A DNA stretch of 28,698 bases from JABMRP01 sp964444795 (GTDB lineage Bacteria > Planctomycetota > Planctomycetia > Pirellulales > Thermoguttaceae), in contig CAYUIQ010000098.1 in assembly GCA_964444795.1 (NCBI GenBank), positions 1 through 28,698 of the forward strand, given 5' to 3'. Positions 1-7,392 of the stretch are shown here, piece by piece (the stretch's first letter is position 1; each line of letters opens with the position of its first letter). The position numbers were made by a program, and so were the translations under genes. The notes beneath the pieces are model-generated. The model saw only the letters and a list, made by a program, of their open reading frames with translations, ran no database searches and was not told the DNA's origin.

Positions 1-2
1 AA

Positions 3-134
3 GACAAGTACGGATGCCGGGCCAAGAACAACTCGTACATCATGCGGTCCAGTTCAGGTGGATTTCTCATCGATCGGCCGCGCCGCGAGGAAACGGCCGA
101 GAAACCCGATCCGGCGCTCTCGGCAGGGGGCTAA
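3..134 (+). CDS. C-terminal end of an unidentified protein (truncated by window edge)
   Basis: Frame 3 is open from the window edge to a TAA at 132-134 and encodes about 43 residues. They include a plausible globular stretch (KNNSYIMRSSSGGFLID) and then a charged, low-complexity tail rich in Arg, Glu and Pro. I do not recognise the family. It is called coding because a strong intrinsic terminator follows about 40 nt after the stop and the residue pattern looks protein-like. The other two plus frames are also open here, so the frame choice is an inference. Confidence 0.45.
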   Translation, partial: DKYGCRAKNNSYIMRSSSGGFLIDRPRREETAEKPDPALSAGG

Positions 135-173
135 GTGCGGATCATTCAAGAGCCGAGAAACTGCTAAAACAAG

Positions 174-201
174 AAAGGACCGCTGCGAAGCGGTCCTTTT
201 T
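174..201 (+). terminator. Rho-independent terminator
   Basis: A perfect 9-bp stem, AGGACCGCT (176-184) with AGCGGTCCT (189-197), encloses a GCGA tetraloop. It is preceded by AA and followed by a T-run to 201. It ends transcription of the truncated gene at the left edge. The flanking A and T tracts mean it may also work for the convergent secreted-protein gene, which stops at 255. Confidence 0.9.
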
Positions 202-254
202 CGTGACGACAAGGCACGGGGGACAAGGATCTTACGATCCAGAGTCGACGTAGC

Positions 255-638
255 TCACTTCTTCTTGTCCGACGGGTCCACCACCCGAACCGTATCCGTT
301 CCTGAAAACGAAACGCCGGTAATCGTAGTACCCGTTAGCGTCAAGGTTGCGCTCCGCCCGGCGACAATCTCTAGCACATCGCCTACGCGGAACTTGGCAA
401 CAAGATCTCCCCGGGCGTCCGACTTCGTGTACCAGACTTCTACGCCGTTGAGCTTCAAGCTGTCTTCATCAACAACATCCAAAGGAATGTCGGCGTGGAC
501 GGTTACCCACACGCCTTTTTGGTCGACGTTGATGGTACTTGGCGATACCTGGATTCCAATCTCCTCGGCAGTAGTCACGCTCGTCGAGAATCCGAGCACC
601 AGCAACGCCACCCATACAACAACAGCATACCTAACCAT
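255..638 (-). CDS. Small secreted protein of unknown function
   Basis: 127 aa. The N-terminus is a Sec signal peptide: MVRYAVVVWVALLVLGFSTSVTTA, in two parts a short basic start and a hydrophobic core of about 16 residues, with likely cleavage near residue 24. The mature part of about 100 residues is beta-rich, with many alternating Val/Thr/Leu and no cysteine, and looks like an immunoglobulin-like or beta-sandwich fold. The tail ends in DKKK. A strong Shine-Dalgarno (AAGGAGCG) lies 6 nt before the ATG and supports the start. No family was recognised. It stands alone, convergent with the truncated left-edge gene, and nothing in the sequence shows its regulation. Confidence 0.75.
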   Translation of the reverse strand: MVRYAVVVWVALLVLGFSTSVTTAEEIGIQVSPSTINVDQKGVWVTVHADIPLDVVDEDSLKLNGVEVWYTKSDARGDLVAKFRVGDVLEIVAGRSATLTLTGTTITGVSFSGTDTVRVVDPSDKKK

Positions 639-1156
639 AACAAACGCTCCTTAGTAAAAGACTCCGTGCCCTTCTCGGAGCCCAACACGAGTCGACGGTT
701 TCCTCTCGATTTCGATAGGAACCCGGTCTCGCTCCCTTATGATAACGCAAACGGCGTTCCGGTAGCATACATAATCTCCGAGATTTCCGGATTCCGGCAA
801 GAACTCAGCGAAGCATGCGATTGACTGCTGTAAACACCCCCCTGGAGACCTGTATTGCCTCCCACGCAGAAGGTTGTTTAACGAAGGTCGAACCGGCGAA
901 ATGGAAAGGTGTGCCGAAGATTGCACCATGGGGTGGGCAAGAATTGCACACTCATCGCGCCCTCACCGTAACAACGCTGCAGCATCGGGTGGAACGCGGG
1001 CGCGTCCAGGGCTTGTACTTCTTGGCCATCGCAGGGTACGCGATTTGCTGTAACCTTTGAGGTGCCTCACGACTCCATATTCAATAGACCGTGGGTGCAA
1101 CTCGGGTCGCTATCCGCTACCGCAAGTCGCGTCGAATTTGGCCAGCAAGGAGCATG
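639..1156. other. Intergenic region, no gene recognised
   Basis: About 520 bp between two divergent genes. Several short frames are open on both strands, but none has a ribosome binding site, sensible composition or a recognisable motif. I found no convincing -10/-35 pair, sigma-54 element, hairpin terminator or repeat. Promoters for both flanking genes must lie here, but I could not place them. Confidence 0.5.
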
Positions 1157-1300
1157 ATGTCTTATCTCACACAGCTTTCCGCAAAGCAGTACGCCTGGTG
1201 GATCGCCACCTTAACGGCCATGGTTGCGATCGTAGGCATGGGTTGGGCCCTGGAGCCGAAGGCCGAAGATGTGGTGGTTCCGTCATTCTCCACGGACTGA
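1157..1300 (+). pseudogene. N-terminal piece of the NapH/NosR-like polyferredoxin, cut off by an in-frame TGA
   Basis: 47 codons from ATG 1157 to TGA 1298-1300. An AAGGAG at 1147-1152 sits 4 nt before this ATG; the ATG at 1154 is too close to it. The product has one membrane helix (about residues 13-30, WWIATLTAMVAIVGMGWALE) followed by a short periplasmic segment ending FSTD. The next codons after the TGA stay in the same frame (SIRQIAPKLG) and run straight into the polyferredoxin that is open from 1346, with no intervening stop. This is therefore the broken front of one gene rather than a separate peptide. Mutation, sequencing error and a true short peptide all remain possible. Confidence 0.6.
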
Positions 1301-1345
1301 AGTATTCGGCAGATCGCGCCGAAACTGGGGACCACGGGCTTCGCG

Positions 1346-2350
1346 ATGGCCAAGGAACTACACCTGCCGAGGGATGTGGACAAGAACCAGCCGCTGGGGG
1401 AACTCGGGATCGATCAGGAGCAACTCGACGAAGTGACCACGCACCTTCTTTCCCATCGGGGACGGCGGTTGAAGTACTTCGTTTTTGCGGCCCTGGTATT
1501 GTTCGGGCTGGTTTTCCTCACTCGCCTCGGCCGCCCCGACGGATCGCCCAACTCCCAGCGGAAGACTTGGTATCCACGAGCCCCCTACCTAGCCGCGTTG
1601 ATTGTAGCCCTGGCGGTGTGCGGGTTTGCCCTGGGCAAATCGCCGAATCCCATGGAAGGCGCCGTGAAGATCTTCAAGGCAGCGGTGGGTCTGCAGCCGT
1701 CCGTCTCCGTAGTCGTGCTTGCCTTCTTGTTCTTTGTCGGGTTGGCCATCGTGGGCAATAAACTGGTCTGCGGCTGGGCCTGCCCGTTCGGCGCCCTGCA
1801 GGAACTGATTTACAGCCTGCCCGTGTTGAAACGACTGAAGCGCCGGAAGGTGCCTTTTCTCCTCTCCAATTTGATCCGAGGCGGCCTTTTTCTGTTGATG
1901 CTGTTGCTCCTGTTCGGAATCGTTGGCGGCAAGAAGGGTTTTGTCATCTACCACTTCGTAAACCCTTTCAATCTATTCGGCCTGCACTTCGAAACTCGCT
2001 CCATCTTGATCACGGTCGTGGTCGTGTTGGGATTGGCCGTCGCCACATACCGCCCGTTCTGCCAGTTCGTCTGCCCGTTCGGATTCGTCTCGTGGCTGGC
2101 CGAGCGAGTCAGCCTGTTTCGAGTGCAGGTCGATCGGGCTCGCTGCAATCAGTGCGGGGCGTGTTCCCGCGCTTGTCCCACGGGCGCCGCCGCACACAAA
2201 GTGGACGGCAAGCTGTTCGCTGCCGACTGTTACAGTTGTGCCCGATGTTTGGACGTTTGCCCGGAAGAGGCCATTGCCTACCGCTTTGTGGCCGGCGAAA
2301 CTCCCGCCAGCCCGGGCGAACCTACGGCGGAGTCGGCCCACTCGTCGTAG
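1346..2350 (+). CDS. NapH/NosR-type membrane polyferredoxin (4Fe-4S), probably 5'-interrupted
   Basis: 334 aa from the first ATG after the in-frame TGA. This ATG has no Shine-Dalgarno, so the native start is probably at 1157. The first 50 residues form a small soluble domain (PKLGTTGFAMAKELHLP before and across the start). Four or five hydrophobic segments follow. Two CxxxCP motifs sit at membrane edges (CGWACPFG near residue 143, CQFVCPFG near 236), as in NapH/NosR proteins that pass electrons between quinol and periplasmic acceptors. Two ferredoxin motifs follow (CNQCGACSRACP and CYSCARCLDVCP, about residues 266-305). The tail is Pro/Glu/Ser rich. The partner is unknown, since no nap or nos gene lies nearby. 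The family call is firm; integrity is in doubt. Confidence 0.8.
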   Translation: MAKELHLPRDVDKNQPLGELGIDQEQLDEVTTHLLSHRGRRLKYFVFAALVLFGLVFLTRLGRPDGSPNSQRKTWYPRAPYLAALIVALAVCGFALGKSPNPMEGAVKIFKAAVGLQPSVSVVVLAFLFFVGLAIVGNKLVCGWACPFGALQELIYSLPVLKRLKRRKVPFLLSNLIRGGLFLLMLLLLFGIVGGKKGFVIYHFVNPFNLFGLHFETRSILITVVVVLGLAVATYRPFCQFVCPFGFVSWLAERVSLFRVQVDRARCNQCGACSRACPTGAAAHKVDGKLFAADCYSCARCLDVCPEEAIAYRFVAGETPASPGEPTAESAHSS

Positions 2351-2578
2351 CGTCCAGGATTTCCCGCCTCCGGCATCGAACTTGCACGGAATTCCAACAG
2401 ACGCGTCCAGCAAGGAAGTCGGCTACTGCGAGACGTGCCGGCAAAGCGGCACTGCATTTGTGTGCCGGTTGGCCTCAGTCTGGTGTGAACGTTTTGCAGG
2501 GTGGTTCGCGCGTTGAAGGACCTTTACCGGCACCGATCGATCGGTGTCATCCGTTTCCAGCATGGGAGGATACGAGAC

Positions 2579-3226
2579 ATGCGAGTCAGTTCAACTCTTG
2601 CGGCGGTCGTCGTGTTGTTGGGTGGCCTTACCGCCGGCCACGCCTATGCCCAACGGGGGATGGGACAGACTTCCGGCATCGCCAGGCAGGACGTCAAACC
2701 GGATGTGGAGTCGTTTCGAGGGAAGGTGCGAGGTGTCGACACCGGACCGTGCGAGAAAACCACCGGCCGCGCCTCTATCGGGGTTCACTTCCTTCTGCAA
2801 ACCAAGAAAGCCACGCTGAACATTCACCTCGGGCCGGCAGTCGCGGTGGATGACATTGCCGATCAATTGTCTGTCGGTAAGAAGGTGACGGTCGACGCCT
2901 TCCGTACCGACAGAATGCCAGAGAATCACTACGTGGCCCAAGTGCTGACGTTCGGCGATACGTCGATACGGCTTCGCGACGCGAACCTTCGACCCGTCTG
3001 GGCAGGCAATGCCGCCATGCTACGCGCCGGCGACACGCCACCATCGGGTCCCGGCAAGGTGCGAGGTCGAGGTTACGGCTGGAGATGCGGGGGCGGCCCC
3101 CCAATGGGCGGTCCCGGTCGCGGCGGTTACGGTTATCAGAACCGCGGCGGCTACGGTCGTGGCCAAGGGCAGCGGATGGGGCAACCCGGCACCGGAACGT
3201 GGCAAGGCTACGGACGTGGCCGATGA
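2579..3226 (+). CDS. Secreted protein with OB-like core and Gly/Arg-rich tail
   Basis: 215 aa. GGGAGGA at 2564-2570 is 8 nt before ATG 2579, which gives a clean signal peptide (MRVSSTLAAVVVLLGGLTAGHAYA); the frame is open further upstream but without a binding site. Residues about 45-130 (FRGKVRGVDTG ... VTVDAFRTDRM ... VAQVLTFG) alternate like a small OB-fold or beta-barrel. The last 65 residues are Gly/Arg/Tyr/Gln repeats, probably disordered. No catalytic motif is visible. It overlaps the next gene by ATGA, so the two are translationally coupled. The 228 bp upstream hold no gene that I could recognise. Confidence 0.75.
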   Translation: MRVSSTLAAVVVLLGGLTAGHAYAQRGMGQTSGIARQDVKPDVESFRGKVRGVDTGPCEKTTGRASIGVHFLLQTKKATLNIHLGPAVAVDDIADQLSVGKKVTVDAFRTDRMPENHYVAQVLTFGDTSIRLRDANLRPVWAGNAAMLRAGDTPPSGPGKVRGRGYGWRCGGGPPMGGPGRGGYGYQNRGGYGRGQGQRMGQPGTGTWQGYGRGR

Positions 3227-3387
3227 AGGTCTCGCGGACGAAGAAAGGGGTGCGTGTCGTGGAAACCTCGACCGACCCCCACGTGGCAAAGCTGATCCAG
3301 GCACACGCGGATGTGTTGAATCGCTTCATTGCCAACGGATACGCCGAAGTGCGGATGAATCATGCGGTCCCGAAACCGGAGCGTTGA
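3223..3387 (+). CDS. Small conserved-looking protein, 54 aa
   Basis: The start codon overlaps the stop of the preceding secreted-protein gene (ATGA at 3223-3226). The product begins MKVSRTKKGVRV and continues with an ETSTDPHVAKLIQAHADVLN helix and a final MNHAVPKP. Three histidines (PHV, AHA, NHAVP) could bind metal or heme, but there is no CxxCH and no signal peptide. From memory, similar short helical segments occur in small proteins of environmental bacteria, but I cannot name a function. The coupling to the Gly/Arg-rich protein suggests a joint role. It ends 9 nt from the convergent ferredoxin gene. Confidence 0.65.
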   Translation: MKVSRTKKGVRVVETSTDPHVAKLIQAHADVLNRFIANGYAEVRMNHAVPKPER

Positions 3388-3396
3388 GCCGGCGGG

Positions 3397-4305
3397 CTAG
3401 AGGTCCATCTGATCGACGTCGTCAACGAGTGCGTCGAGATCATCTTCTTCGGCGGGCGACACCACCTCGTTGGCTTCCGCCCTTTTCGCCAATGCTGAAC
3501 CGCGTTCCGCGGCGGCCAGTTCTTGCGGTTTCGCCCCGCCAAGCAACTGGATAAGGCCGGCGCTGATTGCGGCCGGCGCGGCTTTGGGATCGCCGGCGAT
3601 GGCGGGGTCGTTGTGCATCGGGAACATGATCGCCTGCGAGGGACACACCCGGGCACACGCCGGACACCCGTTGCGGCATGCGTCAGGTTGTTCGAGCAGC
3701 AGCGCACCTTCGGCATCGACTTCAAATACGCCGAACAGGCAGAAGTTCAAACACTCCAAACAGTTCTTGCAGCGGCCCCTGTCAACGACGGGATACCATC
3801 GCGGTTGGGTGGTCTCCTGGATGCGCAGTGCTTTGCTCAGCGGAGTCTGCCGTCCGGACCGCGCGGCCCGAAGCTGCCGGCCCGTCCCTTCCAGGACGGC
3901 AGACTCGATCTCGCCAAGCAGCGGTTCGGCTGAGGCGTGGCGGCGAGTATCAAAACACCAGATTGTGCGTCGGAAATCGCTGCCGGCCTCGTCCGTCAAA
4001 GTTTTTTGTTCTGGCTCGTCGGACACGGTTCCCGACCCTCCCGGACGGCCCTCTATTCCGTTGACATTCAGGAGCCAGAATACAGCTCGGGGATAGAGCG
4101 GTGCCAAGACGATCATGTCTCGGTCGACGGATCGCAGGTGGTCCATGCCCTTCCCGTCCTTCTCGAGATCGTACAGGAAGGGCAGGACCTTCACTTCGAT
4201 GCCGTGCCAATGAGCCAACTCGGCAAGGAGTTCCTTTTCGAGCGACTGCGAAGCAGGCGCGACACCGCGACTTTCAGAGATGACAATTGTGGTTTCGGTA
4301 GTCAT
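3397..4305 (-). CDS. Two-cluster ferredoxin-domain protein with an N-terminal alpha/beta domain
   Basis: 302 aa. Residues 1-95 look like a Rossmann-like domain (TIVISESRGVA start, DMIVLAPLYPRAVFWLL). Residues about 170-235 carry two [4Fe-4S] motifs: CKNCLECLNFC and CRNGCPACARVCP, the second with an extra residue in the usual spacing. The C-terminus is acidic (DDLDALVDDVDQMDL). There is no signal peptide, so it is a cytoplasmic electron carrier. Only a weak binding site precedes the ATG. It is the last gene of the minus-strand block and lies 71 nt behind the DUF3795-like lipoprotein gene. The redox role is clear from the motifs; the partner is unknown. Confidence 0.75.
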   Translation of the reverse strand: MTTETTIVISESRGVAPASQSLEKELLAELAHWHGIEVKVLPFLYDLEKDGKGMDHLRSVDRDMIVLAPLYPRAVFWLLNVNGIEGRPGGSGTVSDEPEQKTLTDEAGSDFRRTIWCFDTRRHASAEPLLGEIESAVLEGTGRQLRAARSGRQTPLSKALRIQETTQPRWYPVVDRGRCKNCLECLNFCLFGVFEVDAEGALLLEQPDACRNGCPACARVCPSQAIMFPMHNDPAIAGDPKAAPAAISAGLIQLLGGAKPQELAAAERGSALAKRAEANEVVSPAEEDDLDALVDDVDQMDL

Positions 4306-4376
4306 GGAACGTATCCGTAACCGATGCCAACGAAAGGTTCACCGCCCGCGGAAACGCAGTCCGGTTCTCAGCGAGC

Positions 4377-4796
4377 CTAAGCCGAAACGTCCATGCGTTT
4401 TTTCATCATGTCCATGAATGCCTGGGCGTACGGATGGCCAATCAGCTTGTCGCACTCGGTGAACTTCCCACATCCCGTGCCGCAGTAGTCGATGCCCTTC
4501 ATGGCGGCACATTTGAGAACGGGGCAGGGTTTCTTCGCCAGCATTTCTTCAGAGGCTTCTTTGCCCGACGCGCAGCCCTTGCAAGTGCCGGCCTTCATCA
4601 ATGGACATGCCATACAGGAGAGCCCGCAGGCCGCAACCATCGCTTTCGGCGATTCGGCCTCTTCCTTACCCGGGGCAGGGCTGGCCTGCACGTCTTCCTT
4701 TGCGGATTGCGAACATCCCACAACCAATCCCCCGATCACTCCGGTGGCTGCGATCCGTCCGCCCTTGGAAAAAAAGTCGCGTCGTGAATGATTCAT
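4377..4796 (-). CDS. Tat-exported lipoprotein with DUF3795-like Cys-rich domain
   Basis: 139 aa from the ATG at 4796 (GAGG 9 nt upstream); a longer start at 4838 would put 14 unrelated residues before the signal. The N-terminus has a twin-arginine motif (SRRDFFSKGG) and a lipobox (VVGC), so it should be folded in the cytoplasm and anchored in the envelope. About residues 55-125 hold ten or more cysteines in a DUF3795-type arrangement: CGLSCMACPLMKAGTCKGC, then CPVLKCA, DYCGTGC and EC. Tat export and the cysteines suggest a metal or Fe-S cofactor. The function is unknown. It follows the CoA-disulfide-reductase-like gene on the same strand. Confidence 0.75.
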   Translation of the reverse strand: MNHSRRDFFSKGGRIAATGVIGGLVVGCSQSAKEDVQASPAPGKEEAESPKAMVAACGLSCMACPLMKAGTCKGCASGKEASEEMLAKKPCPVLKCAAMKGIDYCGTGCGKFTECDKLIGHPYAQAFMDMMKKRMDVSA

Positions 4797-4837
4797 CTCT
4801 TTTTTCCTCGTTTGAAGTGAAACAAAACAGAACAGCA

Positions 4838-4909
4838 TGAGTATTTCAGGTCGAGCACCGGTGTGTCTGGAAGTACATCGATGCCCTCGACTTCGATGGC
4901 GTTCTCCTT
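4838..4909 (-). pseudogene. C-terminal remnant of a TrmO-like gene
   Basis: Between the reductase-rhodanese stop and the lipoprotein start, one minus-strand frame reads KENAIEVEGIDVLPDTPVLD and then LKYS. This matches the very end of TrmO/UPF0066 proteins and the end of the exported TrmO-like protein at 9676 (NIIEIESIDAFPDTPVLD): 15 of 21 aligned residues are identical by eye. The frame has no start, and a TAG lies 2 codons upstream. After the match it runs on to a TGA overlapping the next start codon. Only the last 24 or so codons of the former gene survive. Confidence 0.7.
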
Positions 4910-4933
4910 ATACGACTACTCCGATACGGCTTC

Positions 4934-6622
4934 TCATAATCGAGATTCCTTGTCGAACGGCCACATGGCAATTCCGCCGTCCATCACACGGACCGTTTCG
5001 AATCCGGCCGCCTTGAGGATCAACGCCGCCTCGTAACCCCGCAGGGAAATTTTGCAGAACGCGATGATTTCCTTGTCTTTGGGCAACTCGTCTAGTCGAC
5101 CGCGAAGTGCCCCCAAGGGGATCCATGTCGAACCGGGTAGTCGAACCTCCTCGTATTCGGCTGGACCGCGAACGTCGAGGAAGACGAAATTCTCTTGGTC
5201 CGCCAGCATTCGATGGACTTCCATCGGGGAGACACCGACCATGTGTCCGTCGAGTTTGTTTCTGGCGACATTGGCGGCGGTTATGATATTGTCCATGGCC
5301 GGCGCATAGGGCGGGGCGTAGCACAAGTCGGCGTTGGCGAGTTGATCCACGGTCATTCCGGCGGTAATCGCCATGGCGGCCACGTCGATCCGTTTGTCAC
5401 CTGTCCCGGGCCCCGTTGCCTGGGCGCCGAGTAGCCGCCTGGACTTCTTGTCGACGACAAGCTTCAGCAGCAACGGCTTTGCGGCAGGCATGAAGTGGGC
5501 CTTATCCGGCGCCGGGGCCATGGCAGTGACCACGTCGTAGTCCATCTTGCCGGCGGTCGTCTCGCTCAACCCCGTTCTGGCAACGCAATAGTCGAAGACT
5601 TTACAGACGGTGCTGCCAAGAACACCCGGGAAGGTATCGCTGGCGCCGCAGATGTTGTTTGCCGCGACGCGTCCCTGTTTGTTTGCCGTCGAACCCAGGG
5701 GAACATAGCATGGTTTGGCCGTCAGCAAATCCACGCATTCGACGCAATCCCCAGCCGCATAAATGTCCGGATCGGAGGTTCGCATGTGCTGGTCGACCTT
5801 GATTGCGCCCGTGGTTCCGATCTCCAGGCCGGCGTTTTGCGCGAGCTTGACGTTGGGTCGAACACCGATCGCAATGATTACCATGTCCGCCGAGAGTTTG
5901 CCCTGATCGGTGACTACCCGCTCCACCTTCCCGCTGCCCTCAAAGGACTCCACTCTGGTGCCGGTGAGGACCTTCACTCCGTGTGATTCCATATGCTGCT
6001 CGACGAGCTTCGCGATTTCCCAGTCAAGCATGCCGAGGATTTGCGGGAGCATCTCGACGATGGTTACCCGGCAGCCTTTCTCAACGAGCGCTTCGGTAGC
6101 TTCCAGTCCAATAAGTCCTCCACCGACAATCACCACATCGCGGGCCTTATCCTGGGACAGGACGGCCTTGATTCCTTCCGCGTCGTGGACGCCGTGAAGG
6201 GTGAAGATGTTATCCAACTTAACGTTGGGAAGCGGAGGGACCACCGGGACACCGCCGGTTGCAAGGACCAACTTGTCGTAGTCCAACCACGACTCCGTAC
6301 TGCCGCCTCGGCTGCGCACTTGCACGCGTTTGCCGGCCGGGTCGACCTTTGTGGCTTCGGTTTGGCCCATGACACGGATATTCTTGACCTTTTGAAAGAA
6401 CACGGCGTCGCGAACCACCCCCACCGGCGTACACATGAGTTCCATCCGCTCCTTCACCACGCCGGAAACGTAGTACGGCAACCCGCACCCGGCATAGGAT
6501 AGGAAGCTGCCCTTTTCGACAATCGTGACCTCCGCGTCAGGCATAAGGCGAACGACCTTGGCTGCCACCTTCGGTCCGGCGGCCACACCACCGATAATGA
6601 CAACTTTCATGGGATTCGACAT
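4934..6622 (-). CDS. CoA-disulfide reductase-like FAD/NAD oxidoreductase fused to rhodanese
   Basis: 562 aa. The start at 6622 has AAGGAG 8 nt upstream. Residues 5-40 form the FAD dinucleotide fold (VVIIGGVAAGPKVAAK). SYAGCGLPYY supplies the single redox cysteine (Cys46) typical of CoA-disulfide and persulfide reductases. A second GxGxxG (VVIVGGGLIGLE) near residue 170 binds NAD(P)H, and a dimerisation domain reaches about residue 450. Residues about 465-560 are a rhodanese domain with active-site FCKISLRGYEA, the Cys being where a persulfide would form. The family reduces CoA, CoA-persulfide or polysulfide with NAD(P)H. The role here is likely sulfane-sulfur or thiol redox balance. Its leader holds a hairpin and a palindrome. 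Confidence 0.9.
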   Translation of the reverse strand: MSNPMKVVIIGGVAAGPKVAAKVVRLMPDAEVTIVEKGSFLSYAGCGLPYYVSGVVKERMELMCTPVGVVRDAVFFQKVKNIRVMGQTEATKVDPAGKRVQVRSRGGSTESWLDYDKLVLATGGVPVVPPLPNVKLDNIFTLHGVHDAEGIKAVLSQDKARDVVIVGGGLIGLEATEALVEKGCRVTIVEMLPQILGMLDWEIAKLVEQHMESHGVKVLTGTRVESFEGSGKVERVVTDQGKLSADMVIIAIGVRPNVKLAQNAGLEIGTTGAIKVDQHMRTSDPDIYAAGDCVECVDLLTAKPCYVPLGSTANKQGRVAANNICGASDTFPGVLGSTVCKVFDYCVARTGLSETTAGKMDYDVVTAMAPAPDKAHFMPAAKPLLLKLVVDKKSRRLLGAQATGPGTGDKRIDVAAMAITAGMTVDQLANADLCYAPPYAPAMDNIITAANVARNKLDGHMVGVSPMEVHRMLADQENFVFLDVRGPAEYEEVRLPGSTWIPLGALRGRLDELPKDKEIIAFCKISLRGYEAALILKAAGFETVRVMDGGIAMWPFDKESRL

Positions 6623-6642
6623 TCAGACAACTCCTTTTCTTG

Positions 6643-6661
6643 CGGAAGCACGGTGCTTCCG
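6643..6661 (-). repeat. Hairpin in the leader of the reductase-rhodanese gene
   Basis: CGGAAGCA (6643-6650) and TGCTTCCG (6654-6661) form an 8-bp stem with a 3-nt loop. It lies directly before the AAGGAG of the downstream gene. No T-run follows, so it is not an ordinary terminator. It could protect the mRNA end or affect ribosome access. Confidence 0.5.
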
Positions 6662-6668
6662 GTTGGGA

Positions 6669-6680
6669 ACAAACGTTTGT
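6669..6680. promoter_or_regulatory. Perfect 12-bp palindrome, possible operator
   Basis: ACAAACGTTTGT is its own reverse complement and lies about 50 nt before the start of the reductase-rhodanese gene, just behind the leader hairpin. The position suits a repressor or redox-sensor dimer. It does not match a consensus I can name with confidence, and no promoter elements were placed around it. Confidence 0.35.
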
Positions 6681-6728
6681 ACGAATGGGCATGGCGCCGG
6701 TCGTGTGCCGTGTCGAGTCGGCCAAACA

Positions 6729-7385
6729 TCAAGCACCTCCGCTGGACTGCCCACGTCGCAACGCGTGCAGATAGAAGGCAATCCCGGCAATCCCCAGGAT
6801 CCAGCCGATGCCGCCGAGGAGATCGCGAAATCGGGTCCGCTGCTGCTCCTGCCGGATTTCGTTTTGGTACGCGCTGAGTCTCTCTTGAAGCTGATCGATC
6901 CGGCGGAGGATCGATTCCAGTTGCTCCGAATCGTTCGCGGCCTCGGGCGTTTCGCCCGGCTCGTCCGCGGCGGTGGGTGGGCGTTTTTCGCTTCCGGTGC
7001 CGCAGTTTTCGGACGAGTTGGGCGCCTCGCCTCGCAAGGGTAAGTCTGCCGGAAGTTGATTGCCTTGAAGCAGGAACTCCGCTCCGTGGCCGTCGGCGGT
7101 TTGCACGCACAGGCGATGATCGCAGCGGAAGCGGGCTTCCAACGTGAGTACTCCCTGCTCGTCGGTCTGGGCTTGCCCGATCTCTTCGCCCGCCGGATCG
7201 AACGCCGTAACGGTCGCATTGCGAACCGGTGTGCCGCCGCGGAAATAGGCCTCGCCGCGGATCGTGGCGCCGTCTGCTTCGGCGAAGAGGTACATCGTGT
7301 GAGCAAACGCCGTCGAGGAACAGAACGGCGTGGCCAGGAAGATGAGTATCCAAAGCAGCTTAGGCACGGGAAGCCCCTTGTGCAT
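6729..7385 (-). CDS. nikL: NikL-like nickel uptake accessory protein (envelope, C-terminal membrane anchor)
   Basis: 218 aa from the ATG at 7385 (AGGG 5 nt upstream); the frame also opens from a TTG at 7412 inside the preceding gene, which is less likely. It has a signal peptide (LLWILIFLATPFCSSTAFA) ending just before HTMYLFAEADG. A carboxypeptidase-regulatory-like beta domain follows (GEAYFRGGTPVRNATVTAFD). Then come a Glu/Arg-rich coiled-coil segment (about residues 145-185) and one terminal membrane helix (GIGWILGIAGIAFYLHAL). This layout, with the mature His near the cleavage site, fits NikL/CbiL-type accessory subunits of nickel ECF transporters. It starts 7 nt behind nikK. No NikMNQO permease is in the window. 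Confidence 0.7.
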   Translation of the reverse strand: MHKGLPVPKLLWILIFLATPFCSSTAFAHTMYLFAEADGATIRGEAYFRGGTPVRNATVTAFDPAGEEIGQAQTDEQGVLTLEARFRCDHRLCVQTADGHGAEFLLQGNQLPADLPLRGEAPNSSENCGTGSEKRPPTAADEPGETPEAANDSEQLESILRRIDQLQERLSAYQNEIRQEQQRTRFRDLLGGIGWILGIAGIAFYLHALRRGQSSGGA

Positions 7386-7392
7386 CGTTTCC

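Noticed and set aside
651..929. Minus-strand 92-codon open frame in the left intergenic region
   Set aside because: No binding site, unnatural composition and no motif.
815..1060. Plus-strand 81-codon open frame in the left intergenic region
   Set aside because: Starts without a binding site and shows no domain or signal; probably chance in GC-rich DNA.
1298..1347. Selenocysteine at TGA 1298 with a SECIS-like stem (ATCGCG 1313-1318 with CGCGAT 1342-1347)
   Set aside because: The 23-nt loop and position do not match a bacterial SECIS well, the residue lies in a non-catalytic linker, and no selenocysteine genes are in the window.
2448..2476. Sigma-54-like GGCAC...TGC on the minus strand downstream of the polyferredoxin
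   Set aside because: The GG-to-GC distance is one base short and it would point into the wrong gene.
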